64,000 bases of DNA from Lachnospiraceae bacterium (GCA_016282745.1 JAEELL010000024.1:1-64000), one strand, 5' to 3'. Positions 13,712 through 23,695 are shown, counted from the stretch's first letter. The notes: generated by a model from the letters alone, not told the origin. Made by a program: numbers and translations.

Positions 13712-15640
13712 TTATTTTTTTACGGTAACTGTCACTTTCTTGAATGCTCCGTTCTGAGCATATACAATTATTGTACATTTTCCCTTTTTCTTTGCAGTTA
13801 CTTTTCCTGATGCATCTACTGTTGCAACTTTCTTATTTGTTGAAAGATATCTAACAGTTCTGTGTACAGGCACTTTAAGTTTCTTTGACTCAACTATTCC
13901 TTTTCCTTTAAGTTTGAATGTTTTGCCTTTTTTATCTAATGTAACTTTATTCTTCTTAGCATCTGTAGTTACTGATTTGAAGTTTCCATATTTGCCACCT
14001 TTTGTTGCAATATGAATTGTATTAGACATTCCAAGCAATTTGTTGTCTGAATCAAATGCTCCGATAAGGAACTTATAGTATGTACCTTTCTTCAAACCTG
14101 ACTGTGTGAATGAAGTTGATGTTGCACTTCCGATTTTCACATAACGGTTCTTCTTTCCACATTTTGTTCCGTAGATAACGAAGTATGATGCTTTTGCAGG
14201 TTTCTTCCATGTAAGTGTGATTGCAGTATTTGTTGACTTCTTCTGTCTTCCAAACAGATAATCAAAAGATGTTCCTTTTGGATCTTTGTCATTTGAAAGG
14301 GAAGCCACGAAATTATCTACCTGTGTATTTGTAGCACCTGTTAATGCTGAGTAAATAGGTGCGTTGTCCACCTGCTTGTTATCACCGTTTGAATTAATAG
14401 TTGATTTATTTCCTGAATCTCCCGAACCCGGTGTTGTTGTTGGCTTTTCTGTTGACGGCTCAGCCGGTGTTTTGTCATAAACACTCTTTCCGGAACCAAT
14501 CTGTACAGGTGTTGTCACAGTAAGTATTTTTGAGTACGGCGAGCGTATCTCCGGAAGTGCTTCTGCACCGTAATACGGATATTGGCAGCAGTTAAATCTG
14601 CATCTGAATTCCAATGTTGAACCTGCAGGAATCATTTGTCCCGCATCAACAAGATAAATCAATGGCTGCTCAAGTTCATTTGGCGATATATCTCTGTCTC
14701 CGACAATAAATCTCCATTCATCTGTACCCTGTGCTCGCATTTCTACTTCAAGATACATGTAACCGCCTCTCGCTGCGATTTGTGTAACTTTAGATGCCAA
14801 CTCATCAGACACTTTTATTTTCACGCCTGCTACCGGATTATCATTAAAAGTCTTATCTGTGATGCGAAGGTCATATGGATCCGGAGTAGGTATGGTACTC
14901 TCTGTATACGGCACAAATCCGGTACCGTTTTTTCCGTATGAAGCAACATTTGACCAATCCGAGAATGTGTAACTAAATCCATTATTCATATCAACGATTT
15001 CCACACCGTAACGCACTCTTACATATACAGTATGCTCTTTGTAATCAATTGTAATATATGACGAATCTTCACCATTCACTATATTATACTGTCCCTCTTT
15101 CAACTGATTCTTAAGACCCGGATTCTCATTATCTCCATACCAATATGGATTTGTTGTATCACTTACATCACCATAGTCACCTCTCATAATCCATTCATAA
15201 GAAGTAGTATCCCCTGATGGCGTGCTCCTCATAACGTCCCAGCATCCGGCTCTAAAGGCACCTGTGACTTCATATCCCATGGTATCCCAGAAATCATTGT
15301 AATGCCATCCATTTTCAGGATCATCAATCGCCCAGTCAATCTGTGCAAATATATCAACTGAATCATATTTTTGAGCCGCAATAAGATCTCTATATGCATC
15401 ATCATCATCTCTCTTTAACTTCATAAAATTGCACATATCTTCAGACATATTGTATGTAACCTGCATAGTTGTAGGGGAATCACCACCTCCTAACCAGTCA
15501 AGAGCTACATCCTTTGGTGCCTCGAGCGGGAATGGCAACCAGGGAGCTGTTGCTGCCGCTGTACTTGTCGGTGTCAAATTAATACTTGAAACAAGCATTG
15601 CACAGGAACACAGTCCTGCAATTAGTTTTTTTGCTTTCAT
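13712..15640 (-). CDS. Secreted protein with FN3-like and C-terminal Ig-like (Big_2) domains
   Basis: A 642-residue exported protein. The signal peptide (MKAKK, hydrophobic core, cleavage near Ala30) is followed by about 350 residues rich in Trp, Asp and Tyr that I cannot assign. Next come a Thr/Ser/Pro/Gly linker (about 385-430), an FN3-like domain (about 460-550, LTWKKPAKASYFVIYG) and a C-terminal bacterial Ig-like repeat (VRYLSTNKKVATVDASGKVTAKKKGKCTIIVYA). The last two modules usually mediate surface or carbohydrate binding. No LPXTG anchor is seen. I start at the ATG at 15640 because GGAGGTACGG precedes it. It stands alone, next to the element's target tRNA. The region from 15641 to 15938 holds no recognisable gene or site. 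Confidence 0.8.
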   Translation of the reverse strand: MKAKKLIAGLCSCAMLVSSINLTPTSTAAATAPWLPFPLEAPKDVALDWLGGGDSPTTMQVTYNMSEDMCNFMKLKRDDDDAYRDLIAAQKYDSVDIFAQIDWAIDDPENGWHYNDFWDTMGYEVTGAFRAGCWDVMRSTPSGDTTSYEWIMRGDYGDVSDTTNPYWYGDNENPGLKNQLKEGQYNIVNGEDSSYITIDYKEHTVYVRVRYGVEIVDMNNGFSYTFSDWSNVASYGKNGTGFVPYTESTIPTPDPYDLRITDKTFNDNPVAGVKIKVSDELASKVTQIAARGGYMYLEVEMRAQGTDEWRFIVGDRDISPNELEQPLIYLVDAGQMIPAGSTLEFRCRFNCCQYPYYGAEALPEIRSPYSKILTVTTPVQIGSGKSVYDKTPAEPSTEKPTTTPGSGDSGNKSTINSNGDNKQVDNAPIYSALTGATNTQVDNFVASLSNDKDPKGTSFDYLFGRQKKSTNTAITLTWKKPAKASYFVIYGTKCGKKNRYVKIGSATSTSFTQSGLKKGTYYKFLIGAFDSDNKLLGMSNTIHIATKGGKYGNFKSVTTDAKKNKVTLDKKGKTFKLKGKGIVESKKLKVPVHRTVRYLSTNKKVATVDASGKVTAKKKGKCTIIVYAQNGAFKKVTVTVKK

Positions 15641-15938
15641 AAACCGTACCTCCATTTTTAGTCTTTAATGACAGTCAATATTTAATTGTTCCGATCACAT
15701 TAACTTCTACATTATATTTTATTACAATTAAATATTTGATTCAATCAAAAATCACATTTTTTATACCACTACATCTTCAAAATATGGTAACATTAATGTT
15801 GGATTGACTATCATCCAAAGTTTTATAGGAATTATAGTTTTATACCAAGTTATATATGCTTATATCTGTTTAAGGCTTATCCAAACTGAGATAAATTAAA
15901 AACCTGCAAGACGACCTTATTAAAAATCGGAGGAATAT

Positions 15939-17741
15939 ATGAACATCAAAGAAATACCGAAAAAAATAATATCAAACCAAATTATATTTTATTTTGCTTT
16001 ATCTTTATTAACTTTTTTTGAAGTAGAAGTATTAAACTCAGATGCTACTTTTTTTAAAGTAAAAGTATCGAACTCAGATGCTACTTTTTTTGAGATAAAA
16101 CATCGTCTCATTTACATCTTATTAGATTTAATTGTTTACTTTTCAATATATTTTCTCCTTGGTCTTTTTTCAAAGAAAATACTCAAAAACAGTTTAATCA
16201 CTTTAATAATAATTAATATATTTGCGTGGATTAACAATGTTGTCAGTCAGTTCAGGGGATTAGCCTTCAGATTTACAGACATCCTTTCTGTCAGAACTGC
16301 CGCAAATGTTGCCGGAATGTATTCCTTTAAACTGAATATCTTCCATATCATATGGTTAGTTTTATTTATCACTTCATTTTTAATGATTTTTATTTGGAGT
16401 AAACACTTAAATGCAATTAGCGAATCCTTTCGTCTTAAGAAAAAGCTTATCTTTACCGCAATATGTGTATTTTTCATTGTTTACATTCCTTTTGAAACTT
16501 ACCATTTTATGGGACTGAATAATTTTGACGGATGCTATGTTGGCGGATATAATCTCTATCTGCTGCATTCTGCGATTCCAAACACAATCAAAAAGCCTTC
16601 CGGCTACAATAAGACTGATTACAAAGAATTAACTAAAGTTGAGTGCAATTCTGAAAAACGCCCAAACATCATCGTAATAATGAACGAAAGTTTTTGCGAT
16701 TTAAATAGAATTGTTGACATTCAGACATCAGAAGATGTTCTGCCTTTCTTCAACAAGTTCATAAAAGAAGAAAACATTATTGAAGGAAATGCTTACGTAT
16801 CAGTATTTGGCGGAAACACTGCCAATTCGGAAATGGAATTTTTAACCGGCTCGGTTATGGGATTTTGGGGTGAACAAAATCTGTGTTATTCAATGGGATA
16901 CTCTAAATACATGGACATTCTTCCGAACTGGCTAGAAAAAATAGGCTACGAAACTTATGCAATGCATCCTGCCACAGGAAATAATTACGGAAGAAGAGGT
17001 GTCTACAAATACATGAAATTTAATAACCTGTGGTTTATAGATGATTTTCTTGATAAGGGTGCCAAAACAACTCATTTTGATAACGCTACATATTTTCTTA
17101 AAGAAATAATTTCAGACTCTGAAAACTACAGAATAATAAATGAGGAAATTGAAAGAAACGATAAGCCTGTTTTTATGTTTAATACAACCATCCAAAATCA
17201 CGGTGGCTATTCATGGCGTGGATATGATGACATAAAGCTTCTTAACAAAATAGATGACAAGGATCTTAATGTTGAAACAAACGAATATCTCACTTTGATA
17301 AGACAATCCGATCAGGCATTGGAAGAGTTAATAACATCTCTCAAAAATTCTGATGAGGATACAATAGTTCTTTTCTTTGGAGATCACCAGCCTGCGCTTT
17401 CACTTTCCCTTGCGCGCAGATGCGGAAAGGAACCAAAACGCAAGGAAATTTTTAACACACCTTTCTTTATCTGGGCTAATTTCGACATTGGGGAAATGCA
17501 TGATGTTGATACAAGTTTAAACTACCTGCCAAATATCCTTTTACAACAGTCAGGAATCGGCTTGCTCAATCAATATCAGAATAATATAGAAAAGATTCGG
17601 GAAAAATATCCTGTTTTGTCTGTTAACAACACCGTAGACTCTTCGGGCAAAACAGTAGATTTCAACAAAGTATTCAAGAGTGATAACCTTCTGAAAGATT
17701 ATCACAAACAATCTTATAATGTAATATATGATGCAGACTAA
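15939..17741 (+). CDS. LTA-synthase-like sulfatase-family membrane protein
   Basis: A 600-residue membrane phosphotransferase of the alkaline-phosphatase superfamily. About five membrane helices (to about residue 190) precede an extracellular catalytic domain (about 240-530). Metal/active-site marks are NIIVIMNESF, the likely Thr nucleophile in FGGNTANSEMEFLTG and DHQP near the end (FFGDHQP). It probably transfers glycerol-phosphate or a related group to envelope polymers, as LtaS does; the exact product is uncertain. An unusual 36-base direct repeat (near 16014-16086) duplicates the stretch SDATFF in the first external loop. A perfect terminator follows at once, so it is monocistronic. Confidence 0.85.
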   Translation: MNIKEIPKKIISNQIIFYFALSLLTFFEVEVLNSDATFFKVKVSNSDATFFEIKHRLIYILLDLIVYFSIYFLLGLFSKKILKNSLITLIIINIFAWINNVVSQFRGLAFRFTDILSVRTAANVAGMYSFKLNIFHIIWLVLFITSFLMIFIWSKHLNAISESFRLKKKLIFTAICVFFIVYIPFETYHFMGLNNFDGCYVGGYNLYLLHSAIPNTIKKPSGYNKTDYKELTKVECNSEKRPNIIVIMNESFCDLNRIVDIQTSEDVLPFFNKFIKEENIIEGNAYVSVFGGNTANSEMEFLTGSVMGFWGEQNLCYSMGYSKYMDILPNWLEKIGYETYAMHPATGNNYGRRGVYKYMKFNNLWFIDDFLDKGAKTTHFDNATYFLKEIISDSENYRIINEEIERNDKPVFMFNTTIQNHGGYSWRGYDDIKLLNKIDDKDLNVETNEYLTLIRQSDQALEELITSLKNSDEDTIVLFFGDHQPALSLSLARRCGKEPKRKEIFNTPFFIWANFDIGEMHDVDTSLNYLPNILLQQSGIGLLNQYQNNIEKIREKYPVLSVNNTVDSSGKTVDFNKVFKSDNLLKDYHKQSYNVIYDAD

Positions 17742-17788
17742 TCTATATAGAAAAAAGCAGCCACCTGGCTGCTTTTTTCTATATAGAT
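17741..17788 (+). terminator. Strong bidirectional terminator
   Basis: Perfect 22-bp arms (17741-17762 and 17767-17788) around ACCT, with GCAGCC/GGCTGC flanked by A and T runs. It serves the sulfatase gene and, on the other strand, trmB. Confidence 0.9.
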
Positions 17789-17836
17789 TTTATTTCTTAT
17801 CCTTTAGTTTTTATCTATTTTTTAATCTTTTATGTT

Positions 17837-18475
17837 TTATCTTTTAGCAATCAACTTATTAATCGGATTTCCTTTTGCAGAAAATCTCTCCTCATACTCA
17901 GTCATAACATTTCCCTCGTTCATCTTAGGATCATTATGAAGGTCTCTTGTGCATTCCACAATCTCCCATCCTGCCATTGGAATCTGCTCTAACGAAAAAT
18001 CAAATAACAGGTTGTTGTCAGTCTTAAACTCTACAACTCCGTCTTTCTTGAGGATCTTGTCATATCTTGCAAAAAACTCCTTAGATGTAAGACGTCTCTT
18101 TGCATGTCTGTCCTTTGGCCATGGGTCTGAGAAATTGAGATATATTTTATCAATCTCACCTTCTGCAAAACAGTCGGCTATTATCTCTGCATCCATCCTT
18201 ATAAATAGAAGATTATCGATTTCAAGTTCTCTTCTCTTTTCAATTGCTCTGATAAGAACACTTGAGAACTTCTCTATTCCTATATAATTCACATCCGGAT
18301 TATCAAGGGCAAGTTTTGTAATAAACTTTCCCTTTCCCATTCCAATCTCAATCCTGATTGGTTTGTCATTTCCAAATACCTCATTCCATTTTCCTTTGTA
18401 TTCCTGAGGTTCATTTATTGTAAATTCACTCTCGGCTATTGCTTCTCTTGAGCCCGGTACGTTACGTAATCTCAT
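17837..18475 (-). CDS. trmB: tRNA (guanine-N7)-methyltransferase
   Basis: A 212-residue Rossmann methyltransferase that makes m7G46 in tRNA. Family marks are the SAM loop IEIGMGKGKF, NYIGIEKFSSV, the catalytic-site block NFSDPWPKDRHAKRRL and the late TDNNLLFDF and TEYEERF. The length is normal. It is preceded by GGAGAAACAG. It is a single gene with its end facing the sulfatase terminator. Upstream (18476-18774) is AT-rich, with short TATAT-C-TTATA repeats near 18520-18590 and the V-ATPase control region. Confidence 0.96.
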   Translation of the reverse strand: MRLRNVPGSREAIAESEFTINEPQEYKGKWNEVFGNDKPIRIEIGMGKGKFITKLALDNPDVNYIGIEKFSSVLIRAIEKRRELEIDNLLFIRMDAEIIADCFAEGEIDKIYLNFSDPWPKDRHAKRRLTSKEFFARYDKILKKDGVVEFKTDNNLLFDFSLEQIPMAGWEIVECTRDLHNDPKMNEGNVMTEYEERFSAKGNPINKLIAKR

Positions 18476-18708
18476 TCTGTTTCTCCTACCTATTAATCAT
18501 TATTTACCTTATTAGGATATATACTTATATATATCTTATATATGTCTTGTATATATCTTATATCATACTTAAATATACATCTTTTGTTATCTATATTAAA
18601 TAAGAAGTCATCCACATTATTTTAATATATAAATCCATTTTTGAAAATATCCTTTTTATTTCGCTATCTCTCCACAAATAGAAGAGTATATTTTTTTCTC
18701 TCAACTTA

Positions 18709-18736
18709 TTGAAAAATATATAAAAAGTGGTAGTCT
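18709..18736 (+). promoter_or_regulatory. Possible V-ATPase operon promoter
   Basis: TTGAAA, a 16-base spacer and TAGTCT, 39 bases before the first V-ATPase gene. The -10 is poor. Confidence 0.3.
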
Positions 18737-18774
18737 AGTACTGAATAACAAAAAAAATGAAAAGGAGGCTATGT

Positions 18775-19098
18775 ATGGTTAATAACATTAACGAAGTAAT
18801 TGCCAACCTTGCAAAGATTGACTCTGCAACTTCCAAGATTATGGAAAGCACAAAAAAAGAACAGAGTGCTTACTCGGAAGAAATGAGACAAAAGACCACT
18901 TCTTTTGACAGGGAACTAGATGCAGAAGTCGACAAAAAAGTTGATGCAATAAGAACAGAGTTATTTGCATCCAATCAAGAACAAATAGATAAATTTATTG
19001 AAGAATCCACAGAAACTCACGACAAGCTTGATAAGCTTTTCACTGAGAAAAAAAACGAGTGGATTGAGACTATTTTCAACAATATAATAAAGGAGTGA
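18775..19098 (+). CDS. V-type ATPase peripheral-stalk-like subunit (G/H)
   Basis: A 107-residue, highly charged coiled-coil protein at the head of the V-ATPase operon. Its size, position and Glu/Lys-rich heptads suit the stalk subunit that pairs with subunit E (called G or H). There is no sequence motif to prove it. The start is the ATG at 18775, which has AAAGGAGG before it; an in-frame ATG six codons upstream overlaps that site. It ends 4 bases before subunit C. Confidence 0.7.
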   Translation: MVNNINEVIANLAKIDSATSKIMESTKKEQSAYSEEMRQKTTSFDRELDAEVDKKVDAIRTELFASNQEQIDKFIEESTETHDKLDKLFTEKKNEWIETIFNNIIKE

Positions 19099-19102
19099 TT
19101 TT

Positions 19103-20161
19103 ATGGCTAAAGGCAATGTGTTTGCTTACAGTGCCTTGACTACAAAGATTAAAGCCATGGGAAGTAATCTCTTCAAAGAAAAAGAATGGTCTGAACTTGC
19201 TAATTGCAGTTCTGTTGCAGAAGCATTTGCATACCTTCAAAAGCAACCTAACTACGTGCAGTTATTTGCAGATCTTGATCCTGCAAACGTTCACCGCGGT
19301 CAGATAGAGTGGTTGCTTAATTTTTCAACTTATGAGGACTTTACCAAAATTGTCCATTTCGCACAGAAACATCAGAGCGAATATCTCAGTCTCTACTTTA
19401 TAAGATATGAGATACTTACACTCAAAAGATATATGCGTATCATTTTGGATCCGCGTCAGTCATCAACTGTTTCCGTTTTGGAAAACGACTTCGAACGCCA
19501 TTCAAAAATAAATACAAAGCTTGTTGCTGAATCAACCAATCTTGAAGAATTCATCAACAAACTTTCAGGGACTAAATATTTTGATGTTCTTAGCAGAGTA
19601 AAGACAACTTTTCCTGATCCTACACTTTTTGATTACGAGATGGCTCTTGATATGTACTACTTCTCTTCTTTCTGGGAGCAAAAAGACAGGATTTTTTCAA
19701 AATCCGAAAATGAGTTCATCACAAGATCATACGGTATCAGGATTGACTTGCTTAATCTTTTGTGGATATACCGCTGCAAAGCATATTATACAGTTAGCAA
19801 TGACGCAGTTTACACCTTCCTTCTTCCTATCAATTACAAATTGAAGAAGGATAATATAAAACAACTTGTTGAGGCTTCATCGGCAAAAGAGGTCATCGAA
19901 CTGGCCAACAAAACCTACTACGGCAGGAAACATACTTTCACAACGGATTCAACACTGGAATCCCAATGTGAAAAGATTATCGATGATGTCATCAGAAAGG
20001 ATTACAAAGATAATCCTTATTCCCTTGCATGTATTACCGCTTATTTCCATTTCAGGAATTCGGAATCTGCAAAAATCATTACAGCTTTAGAGTGTATAAG
20101 GTACGGTTACCCGCCTGATACTGTAATGGAATATATTAAGAGAAAGGGGAGTAGTGTTTAA
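19103..20161 (+). CDS. atpC: V-type ATP synthase subunit C
   Basis: A 352-residue subunit of the central stalk (vacuolar subunit d homologue) that joins the rotor to the membrane ring. It has FAYSALTTKIKAMG at the start, KRYMRIILD, RSYGIRIDLLNLLWIYRCK and AYFHFRNSESAKIITALECIRYG near the end, which are typical. The stop overlaps the start of subunit I (TAATG), so translation is coupled. Confidence 0.92.
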   Translation: MAKGNVFAYSALTTKIKAMGSNLFKEKEWSELANCSSVAEAFAYLQKQPNYVQLFADLDPANVHRGQIEWLLNFSTYEDFTKIVHFAQKHQSEYLSLYFIRYEILTLKRYMRIILDPRQSSTVSVLENDFERHSKINTKLVAESTNLEEFINKLSGTKYFDVLSRVKTTFPDPTLFDYEMALDMYYFSSFWEQKDRIFSKSENEFITRSYGIRIDLLNLLWIYRCKAYYTVSNDAVYTFLLPINYKLKKDNIKQLVEASSAKEVIELANKTYYGRKHTFTTDSTLESQCEKIIDDVIRKDYKDNPYSLACITAYFHFRNSESAKIITALECIRYGYPPDTVMEYIKRKGSSV

Positions 20162-22086
20162 TGATTGTAAAAATGAGTTTCGTGACATTGGCAGGACCTA
20201 AATCCGACATTGACCGAATCATTGATACTTACTTATCAAAATATGAAATACAGCTTGAAAATGCATTGGTCGAACTCAATTCGTCAGGTGATTTACTTCC
20301 TTTTGTGGAAGCAAATCCATACAAAACTCTGCTTGACAACGCTCACGAATTAATTGATCTTGTAGGATCCGACACCAAAGAACCTCTTGCAGCACTTACA
20401 GTTCCCGAGGCTACTGACATTATAAATGACGTCAGTGGAAAGCTTGCAAAATACAAAGAGGATATCGAAGCCTTCAAACTTCAGAAAAAGCATCTCATGG
20501 AAGACTACGAAAAGATATCTCCTTTTAAGGACATTGAATATAATCTCAATGATGTCCTTAAGATGAATTACATCAAATACAAGTTTGGTAGAATTCCTAA
20601 AGATATGTACAGAAGTTTTGAAGAATTCATTGCCCCTGATATGGAGGCATTGTTTATTCAAGGTTATATGGATAATGACTATGTATACGGTGTTTACTTT
20701 GCACCGGAGTCATCCATTAAACAGATTGACTCATCATTTGACGCACTTCATTTTGAGACCATCGAGATTCCTGAAGAATATGAAGGAACTCCTTCAGATA
20801 TTTGCCTTAACATCAGAAAGAAGATTGCGGTAATAGATGAAGATATTAATAATATCGAGTCAAAATTAGTTAATATCACTCAGTACAACAAGTTAGATAT
20901 TTTAAGTGCTTACAAACGTATCGAGATTGCATATGGAAACTTTGATGTAAGAAAGTTGGCGGCTTGTACAAGACAGTCCAACATCGTTTTCCATGTACTT
21001 TGCGGATGGATGGCAACGGAAGATGCAAACAGACTTCTTGCAGAAACCGAAGACGATGACAATGTTGTCTGCATGATTGATGAGGAAGCTACTAAGAAAA
21101 AAGCTCCTCCTACCAAACTTAAGAATCCAAAGGTTTTTAAGCCATTCGAAATGTTTGTGGACATGTATGGCACACCGAAATACGGTGAGGTTGATCCTAC
21201 ATTGCTTGTTGCATTGACCTATCCATTACTATTTGGAATAATGTTTGGCGATGTTGGTCAGGGTCTTTGTCTTATGATTGGCGGTTTTCTTCTATATAAA
21301 TTAAAAGGAATTAAACTTGCAGGAATCATTTCATATGCCGGATTAATTTCTACCATATTCGGTTTCCTGTATGGAAGCATATTTGGTTTTGAGGATTTAA
21401 TAGAAGGTCTGTGGATTAACCCGAGAGAAAGTATGGTTAATCTTCCGGTTGTGGGCAATGTAAACATCGTATTCGTTGCCACAATTTTATTTGGTATATT
21501 TTTGATAATACTATCAATGATTCTCAATATGTACAATTGCATAAAAATGAAAAAATATACTGATTTACTCATAGGGCCAAACGGTCTGACAGGTTTCATT
21601 TTCTACGGTGTAGTCATAGGCTGCATTGTACTTGCCATGACAGGACACAAAGTGAAATATATGGCTCCCGTAATTGTAATATTAGTTATTACTTTATTGA
21701 TTATCGCAATCAAAGAACCTATCGAGAATGCCCTTGAAAAGAAATCAAAGCTCATGGAAGAATCTGCACCAATTTTCGTTGTTAAACAGTTCTTTGAGCT
21801 TTTCGAGGTATTACTCTCTTACTTTACCAACACTCTTTCATTTATAAGGGTTGGTGCTTTCGCTATCAGTCACGGCATTATGATGGAAGTAGTTCTCATT
21901 CTTGCAGGTGTTGCTGATGGAAAAATCGGGTTAAAGACTGTTATCGTATTAATTCTAGGTAACCTGTTTGTATGTGGCCTTGAAGGACTTATAGTTGGAA
22001 TTCAGTGTCTACGTCTTGAGTATTATGAGATGTTTGGACGTTTCTACAGTGGAACAGGTAAGAAATTTAATCCATATCAGCATTAA
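20161..22086 (+). CDS. atpI: V-type ATP synthase subunit I
   Basis: A 641-residue membrane stator subunit (subunit a homologue) that forms the ion path against the K ring. The N-terminal half (1-330) is cytoplasmic and coiled; the C-terminal half has about seven or eight membrane helices. LLFGIMFGDVGQG (near 360) and NTLSFIRVGAFAISHG (near 560, with the essential Arg) are conserved. A GGGGAG site lies inside subunit C. The C-terminal HGIMME and EYYEMFGRFYSGTGKKFNPY are also family marks. Confidence 0.95.
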   Translation: MIVKMSFVTLAGPKSDIDRIIDTYLSKYEIQLENALVELNSSGDLLPFVEANPYKTLLDNAHELIDLVGSDTKEPLAALTVPEATDIINDVSGKLAKYKEDIEAFKLQKKHLMEDYEKISPFKDIEYNLNDVLKMNYIKYKFGRIPKDMYRSFEEFIAPDMEALFIQGYMDNDYVYGVYFAPESSIKQIDSSFDALHFETIEIPEEYEGTPSDICLNIRKKIAVIDEDINNIESKLVNITQYNKLDILSAYKRIEIAYGNFDVRKLAACTRQSNIVFHVLCGWMATEDANRLLAETEDDDNVVCMIDEEATKKKAPPTKLKNPKVFKPFEMFVDMYGTPKYGEVDPTLLVALTYPLLFGIMFGDVGQGLCLMIGGFLLYKLKGIKLAGIISYAGLISTIFGFLYGSIFGFEDLIEGLWINPRESMVNLPVVGNVNIVFVATILFGIFLIILSMILNMYNCIKMKKYTDLLIGPNGLTGFIFYGVVIGCIVLAMTGHKVKYMAPVIVILVITLLIIAIKEPIENALEKKSKLMEESAPIFVVKQFFELFEVLLSYFTNTLSFIRVGAFAISHGIMMEVVLILAGVADGKIGLKTVIVLILGNLFVCGLEGLIVGIQCLRLEYYEMFGRFYSGTGKKFNPYQH

Positions 22087-22156
22087 AATGGCTGAAGGGA
22101 TTGAATAATTACTTTTATTTATTAAAAATATTTTTAACATTAGGAGGATATTTATT

Positions 22157-22597
22157 ATGTTAGTTAATCTTATTTCATTATTTTTATTTGTACTTACAAT
22201 TGCAATACCTGTTGCTTTTTACTACGCAGTTAGCGATAAGAGCAAGACAGCTGCAAAACATTCACTTTTAGGAAATGTTATTTCTTTCTCTTTGGTTTTT
22301 GCCGGCTCTTCAATTTTCTTATTTGCTAACACAGCATCAGCTGCAGAATCTATCAATCTCAGCACTGTACCACTTTCTGTTGGTCTTGGTTTTATCGGTG
22401 CTGCTCTCGCAGTTGGTCTTGGTTCAATCGGTTGTGGTATTGCAGTTGCAAATGCTGCAAGCGCAGCTCTTAGCGCAGTAAGCGAAGGAAGCCCATTCGG
22501 TACAGCACTTATCTTCGTAGCTCTTGGTGAAGGTGTTGCTATCTACGGATTCCTTATTGCATTCTTAATTCTAAGTAAACTTCCATCTCTTGCTTAA
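22157..22597 (+). CDS. atpK: V-type ATP synthase subunit K (rotor ring)
   Basis: A 146-residue proteolipid with four membrane helices in two hairpins. Only the second hairpin keeps the ion-binding Glu (Glu125 in VALGEGVAIYG); the first is diverged, as in other duplicated V-type c subunits. The Gly-rich run VGLGFIGAALAVGLGSIG packs the ring. Whether the ion is Na+ or H+ cannot be read with certainty. AGGAGG precedes the ATG. Between it and subunit F a short GC-rich inverted element (22627-22650) occurs. Confidence 0.93.
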   Translation: MLVNLISLFLFVLTIAIPVAFYYAVSDKSKTAAKHSLLGNVISFSLVFAGSSIFLFANTASAAESINLSTVPLSVGLGFIGAALAVGLGSIGCGIAVANAASAALSAVSEGSPFGTALIFVALGEGVAIYGFLIAFLILSKLPSLA

Positions 22598-22684
22598 TTT
22601 ACACCATATGAAGTTTTAATATATCGAAGCAGGATTCGCGAGCGAGTCTTGAATCATAAACATATATTTAAGGAGGAACAATTT

Positions 22685-22993
22685 ATGAGAATGTTTCTCA
22701 TCAGCGACAACGTTGACACTCTTACAGGCATGAGACTTGCCGGTATTGAAGGTGTCGTTGTCCATGAAAAAAATGAAATTAAAGAGGCTGTTACCAATGT
22801 ACTTTCAAACAAAGACATTGGTATCATCCTCATTACCGAAAAATGTAGCAATCTTATTCCGGAAGTTATGGATGATATCAAACTTAACAGAAAGTTCCCG
22901 CTTCTTCTTGAAATACCTGACCGTCACGGTTCCGGCCGTCGTTCAGATTTCATAACTGCATATATAAACGAAGCAATCGGTATCAAGATTTAA
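22685..22993 (+). CDS. atpF: V-type ATP synthase subunit F
   Basis: A 102-residue central-stalk subunit. It has the typical small Rossmann-like fold start (MFLISDNVDTLTGMRLAGIEG), the strand IGIILITEKCSNLI and the end PLLLEIPDRHGSGRRSDFITAYINEAIGIKI. The start is the ATG at 22685 after AAGGAGG. It is found between K and E here rather than after C. Confidence 0.92.
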   Translation: MRMFLISDNVDTLTGMRLAGIEGVVVHEKNEIKEAVTNVLSNKDIGIILITEKCSNLIPEVMDDIKLNRKFPLLLEIPDRHGSGRRSDFITAYINEAIGIKI

Positions 22994-23026
22994 CAGGGAA
23001 TATGATATATTCCACTTCAAGAACAA

Positions 23027-23071
23027 TTTAGATGTTCTCTAATAAGATAGTTTAGATATTCTCTAATAAGA
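23027..23071 (+). repeat. Direct repeat in V-ATPase operon gap (F-E)
   Basis: A 21-base sequence (TTTAGATRTTCTCTAATAAG plus A) occurs at 23027-23047 and 23051-23071 with one difference. No function is evident. Confidence 0.5.
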
Positions 23072-23113
23072 GATAGAAAATAATTGAAATAATATAGAAA
23101 GGGTGTGAAGTTT

Positions 23114-23686
23114 TTGACTGTAGAAGAGAAAATGGAACATTTTAAAAATGTTTCCCTCGAAGATGCATCCAAAAAGAGTGATGAAATACTTACTACTTAT
23201 AAAAGAGATTTAGATGAACAATTCAAAAAACATAAAATAGAATACGCCGAAAACTCAAAAGTAATTGAGGAGGCAAAGATTTCCGAAGCAAAATTAGAGG
23301 CAAAGAGAGCTTTGGCAAAGGCTCAGGCTGAGATTAAACGTGAAGTTTCTAATCATCATAATGAGATTAAGAACTACGTTTTTCAGGAAGTTAACAAAAA
23401 AATCGAAGCATTTAAAAAGACTTCTGAATACAAGGCAATGCTTATTTCTCAGATTACTGACATAAAAAAACAGTTTGACGGCGAAGATATAGTATTCCTT
23501 ATTGATATTTCCGATAAGGAACTGTTAGATACATTGGCAAAAGAAACTTCAGTGAACATTGAGGTTTCAAAGACTTCTTTTGTTGGTGGCACAAAAGCCA
23601 TAATCGAAGCCAGAAATATCCTTGTGGACAATTCTTTCAAAACCAAATTGTCTGAAGAACAGGATCATTTTACTATTTCACTTTAG
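23114..23686 (+). CDS. atpE: V-type ATP synthase subunit E
   Basis: A 190-residue peripheral-stalk subunit. The N-terminal 110 residues form a charged coiled coil (SEAKLEAKRALAKAQAEIKRE), followed by a compact C-terminal domain ending in VGGTKAIIEARNILVDNSFKTKL, the family motif. The start is uncertain. TTG at 23114 has AAAGGG at a good distance; GTG at 23105 lies too close to it. Confidence 0.88.
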   Translation: MTVEEKMEHFKNVSLEDASKKSDEILTTYKRDLDEQFKKHKIEYAENSKVIEEAKISEAKLEAKRALAKAQAEIKREVSNHHNEIKNYVFQEVNKKIEAFKKTSEYKAMLISQITDIKKQFDGEDIVFLIDISDKELLDTLAKETSVNIEVSKTSFVGGTKAIIEARNILVDNSFKTKLSEEQDHFTISL

Positions 23687-23695
23687 GAGGCAATT

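Noticed and set aside
14636-14941. Plus-strand frame of 101 codons inside the FN3 protein gene
   Set aside because: It is antisense to a well-supported gene with a signal peptide and domains, and has no ribosome site.
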